Assembly (NCBI RefSeq): GCF_030066895.1
Contig: NZ_JASJAV010000001.1
Span: 434,001-498,000 of the forward strand
Length of the DNA: 64,000 nt
Source: Breoghania sp.
GTDB taxonomy: Bacteria; Pseudomonadota; Alphaproteobacteria; Rhizobiales; Stappiaceae
Direction: 5' to 3'
Shown here: positions 31,547 through 41,320 of the stretch, piece after piece
Layout: each line of letters starts with the position of its first letter
Position numbering within the stretch: the first letter of the stretch is position 1
The notes under the pieces: model-generated
Seen by the model: only the letters and a program-made list of their open reading frames with translations
Databases searched by the model: none
What the model was told of the DNA's origin: nothing
Program-made: the position numbers and the translations under genes

Positions 31547-31674
31547 GCAATCATTGTTCGGGAGCCAACAGCTCGGACCGGACATTGCCGGCGTTGTTGT
31601 GGGTTTCCACCTCACATCAGCGGCCGTTGCTCATCGGCGTCCGCCCCTTTCCCCACTCGGCCGCAGGGGTTTCC

Positions 31675-31719
31675 GGTTCGCACCAGTGCAGGCGAATGCC
31701 GCCTGTACTGGTGCGAACC
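31675..31719. repeat. 20-base near-perfect inverted repeat
   Basis: The arms GGTTCGCACCAGTGCAGGCG (31675..31694) and 31700..31719 are complementary at 19 of 20 positions around a 5-base loop. It follows the 48-residue ORF on the minus strand and could terminate it, although no T-run follows. Confidence 0.85.
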
Positions 31720-31761
31720 CTCCCAGCGATCAAGAATCCGGATCCATTTCCACATTGAGCA

Positions 31762-31908
31762 CTATAGATCCGCCAGAGCCCAGTAGCTCTGGTGATAGGG
31801 TGGTTGTGCCGAAGCGGAAGAGACGAGAAGGGAGAGGCAGCTCAGGCCGGAGACGAACAGTATCGCGGCGGACGCAATCGCCCGCCGCGCAAATTGTTTT
31901 TCGATCAT
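31762..31908 (-). CDS. possible small exported peptide, 48 residues
   Basis: Starts MIEKQFARRAIASAA with a classical signal peptide: basic n-region, hydrophobic core (ILFVSGLSCLSLLV) and SSASAQ cleavage site. The predicted mature part is only about 15 residues (QPPYHQSYWALADL). The ATG is 14 bases after the clpP-like stop. The ribosome-binding site is weak, and the abrupt end may reflect a frame break, so this may be the front of a longer secreted protein. Confidence 0.35.
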   Translation of the reverse strand: MIEKQFARRAIASAAILFVSGLSCLSLLVSSASAQPPYHQSYWALADL

Positions 31909-31922
31909 GTGCAGTCGCCGCT

Positions 31923-32561
31923 TCAGCCGAGTTCGGAAGCGGACTGCACGACCTTGCCGACGAGACCGTATTCGATGGCCTCATCCGGCGTCATCCAGTA
32001 GTCGCGGTCGGTATCCTTGTCGATGCGCTCGATCGACTGGTCGGTCGCAACCGAAAAGATCTTGTTGAGACGGTCACGCATCCGCAGCATCTCGCGTGCC
32101 TGGATCTCGATATCCGTCGCCGGACCGCCTGCACCGCCCGAGGGCTGGTGAAGCAGGAAGCGCGTATTGGGCGTGCAATAGCGATCTTCCTTGGGCGCGG
32201 CCACATAGATCAGCGCCCCGGCACTCGCCACCCAGCCCATGCCGAGCATGCGCACCTTCGGCGAGATGAACTTGATCGTGTCGTGGATCATATCGCCCGA
32301 TTCCACGTGCCCACCGGGCGACGAAACGATCACGTTGATCGGATCGTCGGAGACCTGGGCCAAGGCCAGCAGGCGCGCGCAGACATCGCGGGCAAGCTCC
32401 ATGGAGATCTGACCGATGATGAGCACCGTGCGCGAATCGAAAAGATGCTTGTCGACCTGGATCGACCCAGGCGTCTTGGTCTTTTCCTCGTCTTCTTCCT
32501 CGTCATCGAGGTGCGGAGGAACCGACGTGAAATAAGTGTTCATGCGCTGGATAGGCTCCAT
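31923..32561 (-). CDS. ClpP-family serine protease
   Basis: About 212 residues. After an acidic N-terminus ([11 protein letters not shown]) comes the ClpP fold: [20 protein letters not shown], nucleophile Ser in WVASAGALI, His in LLHQPSGG, and [19 protein letters not shown] at the end. It belongs to the divergent ClpP-like group of Hyphomicrobiales with the MNTYF start; whether it associates with ClpA is unknown. ATG 32561 ([11 protein letters not shown]) or ATG 32543 are both plausible; an extension to 32675 is not supported. Intact. Confidence 0.88.
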   Translation of the reverse strand: MEPIQRMNTYFTSVPPHLDDEEEDEEKTKTPGSIQVDKHLFDSRTVLIIGQISMELARDVCARLLALAQVSDDPINVIVSSPGGHVESGDMIHDTIKFISPKVRMLGMGWVASAGALIYVAAPKEDRYCTPNTRFLLHQPSGGAGGPATDIEIQAREMLRMRDRLNKIFSVATDQSIERIDKDTDRDYWMTPDEAIEYGLVGKVVQSASELG

Positions 32562-32819
32562 TGATTGCAGGGCGGCGTATCGGCCGCTCCGTTTTCCAAC
32601 TCCATGTGTATGAGATGCCGTCGCGCCTCGCAAACCATCCCCACCCAACCTTTTCGTAAAAAGGTTAGTCAACATTCACAACTCTCAACATGGGGTCCTG
32701 CACCAGGAGAAGAAAGGCATGCGGCGATAAAAACAGGGATAGCCGCCCTGCCCCGGCCATTCCGCCCGCCAGCAAGCACGACGCACCACACTTCGCGGCC
32801 AATCGTTCGTCCCTTTGCC

Positions 32820-33975
32820 TCAAACCGGGGCGGCGATCGCCACACGATTATGGCTGCCGTCCTTGGCGCCGTAAAGCCCCGCGGTCGGCGAGATCGATCA
32901 AATCGAGCAATGTTGTGGATCGGCCCTGGGTAGCCGCCACACCGATGCTCGTCGTGACCTGGAGACGCGTCTCCCCCCACTCGACCTACAAATCGGCAAT
33001 GTGCGTGCAGAGCTTCTCCGCCACCTGCCGCGCATCCTCGATATCCGCTTCCGGCAGCAGGACGACGAACTCCTCCCCACCATAGCGCGCAAGAAGATCG
33101 CTCTTGCGGAGCAATTCCTGCAGTGCCCGGCAAACACCCGCAGAACCTGATCCCCAGCCAGATGCCCGTAGTCGTCGTTGATCACCTTGAAATGGTCGAT
33201 ATCGATCAGCAGCAGCGCCATTGTGTCGTGCGGCGAGCAAACCCGCTTCAACAGCATCTCCGCATTGCGGTCGAACGCGCGACGGTTGAGGACGCCCATC
33301 AGGGGATCGATCTCGACCTCGTGCTGCAAATTGCCCGACCGCGCGCGCCTGCCAGAGCCAGAACCCCGCCATCGCCATCAACGCCACAAAGATCACCGGC
33401 GCGAACAAGGCCAGAGCGAGCCAGATATTGCCGTCAAGCAACTTGTTCGGCTGCCCAGTCACCAGGCTGTAGATCCCCTTGGCCCCGAAAACGAGCACAT
33501 TCGCGCCCGCCGCAAACAGCAGAACCTTCCGGTTCGACGCCTTGGTGGCGTGGGTCCGCATGAACTCGCACCAGTAGCCGCAGAACAGCCCGCACGCCAG
33601 AAGAGAGGCGATTGCCGTGCGCATGGACGTATCCGAATAGATGGCCGGGATCCGACAGGAGACGAACCACACCACGACAGGCAAGACGAGCGGCGCCATC
33701 AATACGCGACGACCGTTCATGAAGCGGAAGGTGTTCCACCCAAGCGCCAGGGCGGCGAATATGAGGATATTGTCGATATCGATACTCAGGAAATTCGGGA
33801 CGTGACCGCGCAAGGCAAGCAGCAGCATTCCGCTGCCGGTCAGCCCGAAAGTGACGGTCGAATAGCCGAGCAGACGGTCAGAAGGATTTCGCCACCAATT
33901 CACCAGAAAGGCGAACGCCACGGTCAGGCAAACCGTTCCCAACAGAACAAGAAGTGTAAAGATGTCCAACCGCAT
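32820..33975 (-). pseudogene. membrane-bound diguanylate cyclase, frameshifts and in-frame TAG
   Basis: Six or seven N-terminal helices (MRLDIFTLLVLLGTVCLTV through VIFVALMAMAGFWLW) form a sensor of unknown ligand, followed by a GGDEF domain: DPLMGVLNRRAFD, DIDHFKVINDDYGH, RYGGEEFVVLLP. The cyclase half is broken near 33330 and near 33110, by a TAG at 32986..32988 (IADL-stop-VEWGETRLQ), and by one extra G near 32890 before GAKDGSHNR. It would make c-di-GMP if intact. Confidence 0.8.
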
Positions 33976-34375
33976 ACTATGGTTCCCGCCCCGACCGCGT
34001 TTTCTCAGAAACGGCGAGCCGGGCACACCCCTGAGCGGGTGTTAATGACCGGAAGTTGGAAACATTGTCAAATTACTTAACAGAAAAGTTTTCTCAAAAG
34101 CGCAATATTGCCGCTACGTCATAGCACTTCGGGCAGAATGGTCTGATATTACAATATACATCTATACATATCGCGAGAGAAAACAGATCCGGAGATGCTC
34201 TCATACCAGAGTATGAACGCCTCTGATTGGCCAATGGAAGCCGCCCGAGCGCTGAAAGTCTCAAGATCGAAATCTTGAACTGACTTCCAACGAACGGACG
34301 ACTACAGCGAGAATGCAAAGCCACCGGAATGATTTCTTGTCGGTCGGGTTGATACCAGCCAGCCGAAACAAGCAT
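33976..34375. other. intergenic, no gene recognised
   Basis: About 400 bases, AT-rich in its first part, between the cyclase start and the ivd stop. It presumably holds the cyclase promoter; no convincing frame or terminator was seen. Confidence 0.3.
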
Positions 34376-35548
34376 CTAACGTGATGCTTCGAACAATTCA
34401 CGCCCGATCAACATGCGCCGGATCTCGCTTGTCCCCGCCCCAATTTCATAGAGCTTGGCGTCCCGGAGAAGACGACCGGTCGGGTATTCGTTAATGTAGC
34501 CGTTGCCCCCTAGAAGCTGGATCGCATCCAGGGCCACCTTCGTGGCATTCTCCGCAGCGTAGAGGATGGCACCGGCCGCATCCTGACGGATCGTCTCCCC
34601 ACGGTCGCAGGCCTGCGCCACCGCATAGACATAGGCCCGGCTGGCATTCATCGTCACATACATGTCCGCGACCTTGCCCTGCACGAGCTGGAAAGTCCCG
34701 ATCGGTTTGCCGAACTGCTCGCGTTCGTGGACATAGGGAATCACCACGTCCATCGCGGCCTGCATGATGCCGATCGATCCGGCGGCCAGGACGGCACGCT
34801 CGTAGTCGAGACCCGACATCAGGATATTGACGCCCTTGCCAACCTCACCCAGCACGTTTTCTTCCGGCACCTCGCAATCGCGGAACACCAGTTCGCCGGT
34901 CTCCGAGCCCCGCATGCCGAGCTTGTCGAGCTTCTGCGCCACCGAGAAACCCGAAAAATCCTTTTCGATGATGAAAGCGGTAATGCCACGCGGCCCGGCA
35001 TCCGGATCGGTTTTGGCGTAGACGATAAGGGTATCAGCCTGCGGACCGTTGGTGATCCACATCTTCGATCCGTTCAAGACATAACGATCGCCCTTTTTCT
35101 CCGCCTTCAGCTTCATGGAGACGACATCGGATCCGGCTCCGGGTTCCGACATGGCAAGCGCGCCGAGATGCTCGCCCGTGATCAGCTTTTCGAGATAGCG
35201 CTTCTTCTGCGCCTCGTTCCCCCACCGCCGCATCTGATTGACGCACAGGTTGGAATGCGCGCCATAGGAAAGCCCGATGGAAGCAGAGGCCCGGCTCACC
35301 TCCTCCATCGCCACACAATGTTCGAGATACCCGAGCCCTGCGCCGCCCCATTCCTCTTCCACCGTAATGCCGTGCAGGCCGAGCGTTCCCATCTCGGGCC
35401 ACAGTTCCAGCGGAAACCAGTCGTCGCGATCGATCTTTTCAGCAAGCGGCGCGATGCGATCCTGCGAAAAGGACTGCACGCTATCGCGCAGCATGTCGAT
35501 CGTCTCGCCGAGATTGAAATTGAACGCTGCGGGTGCGTTGGGGATCAT
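34376..35548 (-). CDS. ivd: isovaleryl-CoA dehydrogenase
   Basis: Acyl-CoA dehydrogenase of 390 residues: FAD site [18 protein letters not shown] and [17 protein letters not shown], catalytic base region [13 protein letters not shown], and C-terminal [20 protein letters not shown]. The Glu in LDYERAV matches the catalytic residue position used by isovaleryl-CoA dehydrogenase (in most other family members the base lies later). It feeds 3-methylcrotonyl-CoA to MccAB. Start is ATG 35548, preceded by GGAGGAGAAACG. Intact. Confidence 0.92.
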   Translation of the reverse strand: MIPNAPAAFNFNLGETIDMLRDSVQSFSQDRIAPLAEKIDRDDWFPLELWPEMGTLGLHGITVEEEWGGAGLGYLEHCVAMEEVSRASASIGLSYGAHSNLCVNQMRRWGNEAQKKRYLEKLITGEHLGALAMSEPGAGSDVVSMKLKAEKKGDRYVLNGSKMWITNGPQADTLIVYAKTDPDAGPRGITAFIIEKDFSGFSVAQKLDKLGMRGSETGELVFRDCEVPEENVLGEVGKGVNILMSGLDYERAVLAAGSIGIMQAAMDVVIPYVHEREQFGKPIGTFQLVQGKVADMYVTMNASRAYVYAVAQACDRGETIRQDAAGAILYAAENATKVALDAIQLLGGNGYINEYPTGRLLRDAKLYEIGAGTSEIRRMLIGRELFEASR

Positions 35549-35784
35549 GCGTTTCTCCTCCCTGGCGGATCTCCCTGTCCGCCTGACTTTGGCGATCATG
35601 CGGCTTCACCAGCACCGGTCCCACTGCCGCCGGAAATCGACGACAGACGTCGGCCTGACGCCGATTGCAGACGAGATCGGTCAAACCGGATGCAACGAGC
35701 TCAACAGTTTCCTCTTCTGGCGGAAATTACCAAGGAAACCTAAAGGGCAACGCACAAATCCGCCAGCCCTTTGATGCGGACAAG

Positions 35785-35812
35785 AGAGAAAAGCCCCGTC
35801 GCGAAATGGGGC
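35785..35812 (-). terminator. terminator after the VOC gene
   Basis: Minus-strand GCCCC / GGGGC hairpin with a 10-base loop followed by TTTTCTCTC, about 30 bases after the VOC stop. It would end the mgtE-VOC transcript. The rest of the 35549..35842 gap shows nothing else. Confidence 0.6.
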
Positions 35813-35842
35813 CCCACCCCGTCTTCGCCGACGTGAAGCAGC

Positions 35843-36271
35843 CTATTCCTTGTAGTTCGCCCAAAGCGGCGGGGCCGCCAGTTCCAGCACTTTGCCGCCG
35901 GTATCTCTCTGAAATAAAGGCTCGTGCCGCCTGCAGGCAGACGACCTCGGAAATGACTGTGACATCGTTTTCCCGCAAATGGGTCCTCCGCCACGCGTCG
36001 AGATCGGCTTTGGCTATCTTGAATGCGAAATGGCTGTGGCACACGCTGTGATGCCCCGGCACCGTCCCCCCGGGTGACTTGATGTCCTCGTCCGTCGTCC
36101 GCGCCGAAAGACCAGCAACGTCTCGCCGGGCCCCGCATCGTAGGCATGGAGCCGACTGCCCCCATCCATGCGCTGAAGCCCCAGCATGCCGGAATAGAAA
36201 CCGTGCACGGCCTCCATGTCGTTCACATAGACTACCGTTTCCAAAATGCCGCCGATCTTGGGTGTCTGCAT
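35843..36271 (-). pseudogene. VOC family (glyoxalase-like) protein, several frameshifts
   Basis: About 143 residues when joined: MQTPKIGGILETVVYVNDME, FYSGMLGLQRM, then GHHSVCHSHFAF, GGTSLYFRE and VLELAAPPLWANYKE, the order expected of a VOC metalloenzyme such as a glyoxalase I-like lyase. Frames change near 36105, near 35950 and near 35900. The ATG at 36271 has GGAGGG upstream. The open frame joining it to mgtE is an artefact of one base in mgtE. Confidence 0.75.
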
Positions 36272-36327
36272 CACGGGCCCTCCCTTGCCCCCTGCGACCC
36301 GCTCCCGCGCCCTGCCCCCCGACTTGT

Positions 36328-37744
36328 TCAGTTGAGCCCGAACCACCAGGCCCGCAATGCCCAGAAATGCAAAAAATCCGACCACATCCGTAACCGTCGT
36401 CACGAAGACCGACGAGGCGACGGCGGGGTTGATGTCGAGCTTGTCCAGGGTGAGAGGAATAAGGATCCCCGCCGCCCCGGCCGCCAGCATGTTGATGATC
36501 ATCGCCACCGCGATGACCCCGCCGATCTGCGTACTCGAAAACCAGAAAGCAGCCACAGCACCGATCAAGACGGCGAACAGCACGCCGTTGATGAGCCCCA
36601 CCGCCGTTTCACGCAAAATGATGCGCATGGTGTTGAAGCTGCCCAGATCCCGGGTGGCCAACGCGCGAACGGCAACCGTCATGGTCTGGGTGCCCGCATT
36701 GCCGCCCATGGAGGCAACGATCGGCATCAGCACCGCGAGCGCCACCATCTGTTGAATGGTCGCGTCGAACAGCCCGATGACGAACGAGGCCAGAACCGCT
36801 GTCCCCAAATTGACCAGAAGCCAGACGAAACGCCCCCACACGGTTTCGAAGATGGAGTCGGAAATCTCCGCATCGCCACCGACACCGGCCAGCGCGAAGA
36901 TGTCCTCTTCGGCCTCCGCCTGGATGACATCGACGATGTCATCGATGGTCAGCACACCGACAAGCCGGTTCGAATCATCGACCACGGCCGCCGAAATCAG
37001 GTTGTAGCGCTCGAATGTCGTCGCCACCTCTTCCTGATCCTCGGTTGCCAGGATGGCATGCACCGTCTCGCCCATGATGCCTCTGATCTGCTCGCTGCGC
37101 TTGGTGCGCAACAGCTTGTCCAGAGCCACCGTGCCCACCAGCCGGAACTCCGGATCAATCACGTAGATCTGGTAGAAATCATCCGGCAGGGCATCGGATT
37201 CGCGCAGGTAGTCGATCGTCTGCCCCACAGTCCAGAACGGCGGCACGGCGACGAAGTCGCTCTGCATGCGCCGACCGGCCGATTCTTCCGGATAATCCAG
37301 TGCGCGACGCAGCTGCAGCCGGTCCGATTGCTTCAGTTCCTGAAGAATCGCTTCCTGGTCTTCCTGCGGCAGGTCTTCCAGGATGTAGACCGCATCGTCC
37401 GGATCAAGTTCGCCGATTCCCTCCGCCACGTTGCGGGCGGGCATTTCCTCCAGCAGGCGCGCACGGACGGAATCATCGAGCTCGGTCAGAACAGCGAAAT
37501 CAAAGGAATCGCCCAGCAGGCGAACCAGTTTCACCTGCTCTTCGGCATGCAACGTCTCGATCAGATCGCCGAGATCGGCCTCATGCAGATTGCCGGCAAG
37601 CTCAAGCGTATGCTCCTCGTCATCGGCCTCCACGGCCTCCTCGACGAGGGCCACGAATTCCTTGGAGACATAGCCATTCTCATCGCGAAAGGCGATTTCC
37701 GCAGGGGCGATGTCGGTAGCATCGACAGAATCGGTCTCAGCCAC
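36328..37744 (-). CDS. mgtE: magnesium transporter MgtE, one-base insertion at the last codons
   Basis: Mg2+ channel of about 471 residues. N-domain superhelix (DLGDLIETLHAEEQVKLVR), CBS pair (FRLVGTVALDKLLRTK, NRLVGVLTIDDIVDV) that senses Mg2+, plug helix, and five membrane helices with the conserved MGGNAGTQTM and DKLDINPAVASSVFVTT. The GTG at 37744 is chosen for its AGGAGGAGG site. The family ending GIAGLWFGLN appears when one G is removed near 36345; as written, the frame runs on into the VOC gene. Confidence 0.88.
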
Positions 37745-37921
37745 GATCTCCTCCTCCTGCGGTTGGTATGTTTGCGGTTGGGATGAGCGTGCCGGTACGC
37801 GTCGCACAGGTACGGGAGCAACCCGCAAAAGCTACGAAATTATCGGCGCTTAAGGAACAGCCTTTTCATGCTGATGAGTGCTGGAATGTCGATTTTCGAA
37901 AAGAAGGCGTATTGGCGGAAA

Positions 37922-37952
37922 ACAAAAAAAGCGACCCAAGGGCCGCCGCTTT
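37922..37952 (-). terminator. terminator after tRNA-Leu
   Basis: Minus-strand AAAGCG / CGCTTT hairpin followed by TTTTGTTTT, about 65 bases beyond the tRNA 3' end. Confidence 0.65.
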
Positions 37953-38017
37953 CCAAAACGAACACCGAATGCTCGCTTCATCCGGATGCTTCACCCGATA
38001 TCGGGACAGGTGAAGAG

Positions 38018-38105
38018 TGGTGCGGTCGAGAAGACTCGAACTTCCACGGGTTTTACCCCACAGCGACCTCAACGCTGCGCGTCTACCAATTCCGCCACGA
38101 CCGCA
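38018..38105 (-). tRNA. tRNA-Leu (GAG anticodon)
   Basis: Class II tRNA on the minus strand: acceptor TGCGGTC / GACCGCA, D-arm with GGCGGAATTGGTAGACGC, anticodon loop TTGAGGT (anticodon GAG, reading CUC/CUU), long variable arm, T-loop TTCGAGT and an encoded CCA. All stems pair; no damage seen. Confidence 0.95.
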
Positions 38106-38188
38106 TGTGACTGAAGCCGGGGGCGAACCCTCGGCGGAGGACCATGTATCAAACCCCCTGCCCCTGTTCAAGAAGCATTTGGGGAAAA

Positions 38189-38449
38189 TCAGATACGGAC
38201 ATTCTCAGGCTGTGGACGGAATTCCGGCGAGCGGATCAAAACCTCGGTAATCGAGATGCCGATCCGGTCCCCGCGAAGCACCACCTGACCGCGCGCGACA
38301 GGGATGTCATTGGCGAGAATCTCCACGTCGTCGTCCTCGGAAACGTCGAGCTCGATCACCGCGCCGCGGCCCATGCGCTAATGGATCGGCATCTCCGCAC
38401 GCCCGAGCACGACGGAGATATGGACGGAAATCTTGTCTACGCTGGTCAT
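38189..38449 (-). pseudogene. stand-alone SpoA/FliN-family motor switch domain, in-frame TAG
   Basis: An 86-codon SpoA domain: MTSVDKISVHISVVLGRAEM, then RMGRGAVIELD, VARGQVVLRGDRIGISITEV. FliN forms the C-ring of the flagellar switch; this orphan copy lies away from flagellar genes, beside lipB. A TAG at 38378..38380 sits where relatives have about three residues (PIHQ-LL-RMGRG), so a few bases also seem to be missing. Without repair, an internal start would give only the second half. Confidence 0.7.
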
Positions 38450-38602
38450 ACAAACGATCCGGGCCTATGAAGGCGCTCAAGAGACATGGAGTGTACGCTT
38501 CCCCTGTGGCAACCTCAAGACGGGAAAACAGATACCCGGTTTCGGGTCGTTAACAAAACCTTGCCAGCCAGGCGTTACTCGATGGTTAACAGGTATTAAT
38601 GC

Positions 38603-39310
38603 ATGACCCATGAGACGCGCGATTCCCTGACCGTGTCGATGCTGCCGCAGCCCGGCTCAGGCCCGGTGGAATGGCATGTCGAGGACGAACTGGTCGAATA
38701 CCCGAAGGCTCTTGCCGCCATGGAAGCGCGCGCCGCGGCTATCGCGGAGGGCAGCGCGCCGGAGCGCGTATGGCTGCTGGAGCACCCACCTCTCTACACC
38801 GCCGGTACGAGTGCGCATGAAGAAGACCTTGTAAGTCCCGACCGTTTCCCCGTCTTTAATACCGGGCGCGGCGGCCAGTACACCTATCACGGGCCCGGCC
38901 AGCGGGTTGCCTACGTGATGCTGGACCTCAAGCGCCGCAAGCAGGACGTGCGCGCCTTTGTCGCCGGGCTGGAGGAGTGGCTGATCCAGACGCTCTGGCA
39001 GTTTCACGTGCGCGGTGAGCGCCGGAATGACCGCGTCGGCGTATGGGTTCGCCGACCGGAAAAAGCGCTGGATGCGGAAGACAAGATCGCCGCAATCGGC
39101 ATCCGGGTGCGCAAATGGGTCACGCTCCACGGAATCAGTCTGAACGTGGAGCCGGAGCTGGAACATTTCTCCGGTATCGTGCCCTGCGGCATCTCCGACC
39201 ACGGCGCGACCAGCCTGGTGAATCTAGGCCTCCCCGTCACCATGGCGGAGGTAGATTCGATCATGCGCGGCGAATTCGAAGAGATTTTCGGCGAGACGAT
39301 CTCGGCCTGA
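38603..39310 (+). CDS. lipB: octanoyl-[acyl-carrier-protein]:protein N-octanoyltransferase
   Basis: LipB starts lipoate synthesis by transferring octanoate from ACP to lipoyl domains. The 235-residue protein has [15 protein letters not shown], the [16 protein letters not shown] motif, the catalytic Lys/Thr region and the acyl-accepting Cys in [14 protein letters not shown]. Start ATG 38603. Intact; it lies opposite the SpoA gene. Confidence 0.95.
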   Translation: MTHETRDSLTVSMLPQPGSGPVEWHVEDELVEYPKALAAMEARAAAIAEGSAPERVWLLEHPPLYTAGTSAHEEDLVSPDRFPVFNTGRGGQYTYHGPGQRVAYVMLDLKRRKQDVRAFVAGLEEWLIQTLWQFHVRGERRNDRVGVWVRRPEKALDAEDKIAAIGIRVRKWVTLHGISLNVEPELEHFSGIVPCGISDHGATSLVNLGLPVTMAEVDSIMRGEFEEIFGETISA

Positions 39311-39457
39311 CACGGTTCCGGAGAGGTTTCTAAGGGCAGGAACGTCCGTTCCAAGACCTCATCAGATACTTTAAATACTTTCCCTAACGTCATTTTCTGT
39401 TTAGAGCAGCGGCATTCATTTCCTTCTGAAGTTTTCCCATAGCCTTTCTGGACTGTC

Positions 39458-40264
39458 ATGACGCCGATAGACATTCTCACGACCACCTTCAAGGCGGACA
39501 AGAGGTTCATACTTCCCATCATGGCAGGCCTCGCGGCACTGGCCGCGGCAACAATTTTCATGTCGTGGGCAGTCGACCTGGATTCCGCAATGATTGCGGG
39601 AATCTATATTCTCGCCTTCGGTCTTGTGCTAATTCTGATCCGCCAGATTCTTAGCAACGCCCTGCAACAAATGGTGTTGTCCTGGTTCGTCCTGATCATC
39701 GTCATGGCCTACACCGAATGCCTGTTCGTTGCCGCCATTATGCCGACCTTGAACATCCTGCCGCCGGCCATCTGTCTGATCAAGGCCTGGAACCCCTGCG
39801 AATCCAACCTCAAGATCGCGGCCAATACCCATCTCGGTCCCATGGTGGTTGCAAGCGCAGTGACAAGTGCGCCGGAAACTGCGGCCAAGGCCAAACGCCC
39901 CTCTCCACCGGCATTGCCGAAGCCCGCCATCGACCGCAGCGCCTTCAAGGTGTTCATCCAGTTCGCAACACCTTTGAAGCGGGACGCCGTACGCGAGACT
40001 GCAGCCAAACTGGCCGCGTTGAGCTGGAATGTTCAAGACACCTCGAATGGAGGAAAGTGGACGGCAAACGCCCGCGGCTTCAACGAGGTCCGATTTTCTC
40101 AGGAAAGTGCGCTGAAGGCGGCGGAACTTCTGGAGCAGGAAGTGGATGAGGTGGACGGACAAGCGCCGAAAATAGGCCTGAGGCACATCACATCGAGCCG
40201 TTTCCAGATCCCGCAAGACACCCTGGAAGTTTGGCTGAGCGCACCTGAGCCCGCGAAACCATAG
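39458..40264 (+). CDS. hypothetical membrane protein, 268 residues
   Basis: Residues 1-115 contain three hydrophobic segments (FILPIMAGLAALAAATIF; AMIAGIYILAFGLVLILIR; VLSWFVLIIVMAYTECLFVA). A Pro/Ala/Lys-rich linker (RPSPPALPKPA) follows, then a soluble domain (SAFKVFIQFATPLKRDAVRE to HITSSRFQIPQDTLEVWLS) with alternating strands and helices. I do not recognise a family. The start at ATG 39458 is the first in frame. Intact; transcribed after lipB but 147 bases away, so probably separate. Confidence 0.65.
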   Translation: MTPIDILTTTFKADKRFILPIMAGLAALAAATIFMSWAVDLDSAMIAGIYILAFGLVLILIRQILSNALQQMVLSWFVLIIVMAYTECLFVAAIMPTLNILPPAICLIKAWNPCESNLKIAANTHLGPMVVASAVTSAPETAAKAKRPSPPALPKPAIDRSAFKVFIQFATPLKRDAVRETAAKLAALSWNVQDTSNGGKWTANARGFNEVRFSQESALKAAELLEQEVDEVDGQAPKIGLRHITSSRFQIPQDTLEVWLSAPEPAKP

Positions 40265-40278
40265 ATATATATCGCCCG

Positions 40279-40578
40279 CTACTCGGAGCGGCACACCTCG
40301 AACGCTCCACCGACGAGGCCAGCCTCGCCCAGCATTCGAACACCAAAGACGCGCGCCCAACCGGGGCCTTCGAAAGCAGCGGCCAGCATCGCCTCCACAC
40401 TCTCCGACCTGCCGGAAAAGACCGCCTCCACCTCACCGGAGCGCAGATTACGCACCCAGCCGAAAAGCTCTAATGCTCGAGCCTTGTCAGCACACCAGGC
40501 GCGATAGCCCGCACCTTGCACACGTCCGCTGATGAGGACGTGCACGGCGCGCATCTCGGGCTCGTCATTGGCGTTCAT
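40279..40578 (-). CDS. acylphosphatase
   Basis: A 99-residue acylphosphatase hydrolysing acyl phosphates. The anion-cradle loop GRVQGAGYRAW supplies the catalytic Arg (usual form GRVQGVGFR), and Asn is in GWVRNLRSGEVEAVFSG. It follows the HAD gene and pccA on the same strand, and the stop is convergent with the hypothetical membrane gene. Intact. Confidence 0.92.
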   Translation of the reverse strand: MNANDEPEMRAVHVLISGRVQGAGYRAWCADKARALELFGWVRNLRSGEVEAVFSGRSESVEAMLAAAFEGPGWARVFGVRMLGEAGLVGGAFEVCRSE

Positions 40579-40606
40579 GGCCGGCCTCCCGCTCTATCCG
40601 CATCGA

Positions 40607-41320
40607 TCAGACGGGCGTCGCGTTTGCGCTCCATTCCACGACCAGATCCCCGACCTCGGTCGGATGTCGGCGATCGCCATCGGCTTTTCGGCTTGCAGTT
40701 CCTCGCGAGACCCGTAGCCGTAAGTCACTCCAATCACCGCGACGGCATTGGCGCGCACGCCGACAAGATCGTGCTTGCGATCACCGATCATGATGCTTTG
40801 CAACGCATCGACCTTTTCTTCGCGCAGGAGATACCCGATCAACTTGGACTTTGAATCCAGACTGCCATCGGGACGGGCGCCGTAAATGCCGGAGAACGTA
40901 AATGCCGGAGAAATAGTCCGCCAGATCGAAATGCTCCACGATCCGGACCGCCGTTCGAGCAGTTTCGAGGTCGCCACATAAAAGCGCATGACCGCGGTCC
41001 TGCAATGCGCTCAGAACCTCGCGGACGCCGTCGATCACCTGATTTTCGAACAATCCCGTCTCGCCGTAGCGCACGCGATAGTGACCGATTGCTTCTTGAA
41101 TCCGCTGCGGATCGTCCTTGCCGAGCAGCACCGCAAAACTGTTGGAAAGCGGCGGCCCGATGTACCGCAGGTCATCCGCATCGGGGACGTCCTCCACGCC
41201 CATGCATTCCAGGGCATATTGGAAGGAGCGGGTAATACCGGGAAAGGGATCAGTCAGCGTGCCGTCCAGATCGAACAGAACGGCACGCCCGCAACTATCG
41301 CCAGACAGGGTTGAGATCAT
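40607..41320 (-). pseudogene. HAD-IA family phosphatase, several frameshifts
   Basis: Phosphoglycolate-phosphatase-like hydrolase of about 237 residues. Motif I is in AVLFDLDGTLTDPFPGITRS, motif II in LYVATSKL, motif III Lys in DSKSKLIGYLL and motif IV in SIMIGDRKHDLVG. Frames change near 41005, near 40900 and near 40670; the correct end is VVEWSANATPV. The start overlaps the pccA stop (ATGA). One local duplication (GAGAACGTAAATGCCGGAG-like text near 40895) may have caused a break. Confidence 0.8.

Noticed and set aside
31502-31719. Terminal inverted repeats of an insertion sequence
   Set aside because: The two hairpins are unrelated to each other, and no transposase or target duplication is present.
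31461-32564. 367-codon plus-strand frame spanning the inverted repeats and the clpP-like gene
   Set aside because: Antisense to a convincing ClpP-family gene, and the rest is low-complexity text.
38586-38599. CtrA-like TTAA-TTAA pair upstream of lipB
   Set aside because: The spacing is six bases, whereas CtrA half-sites are seven apart.
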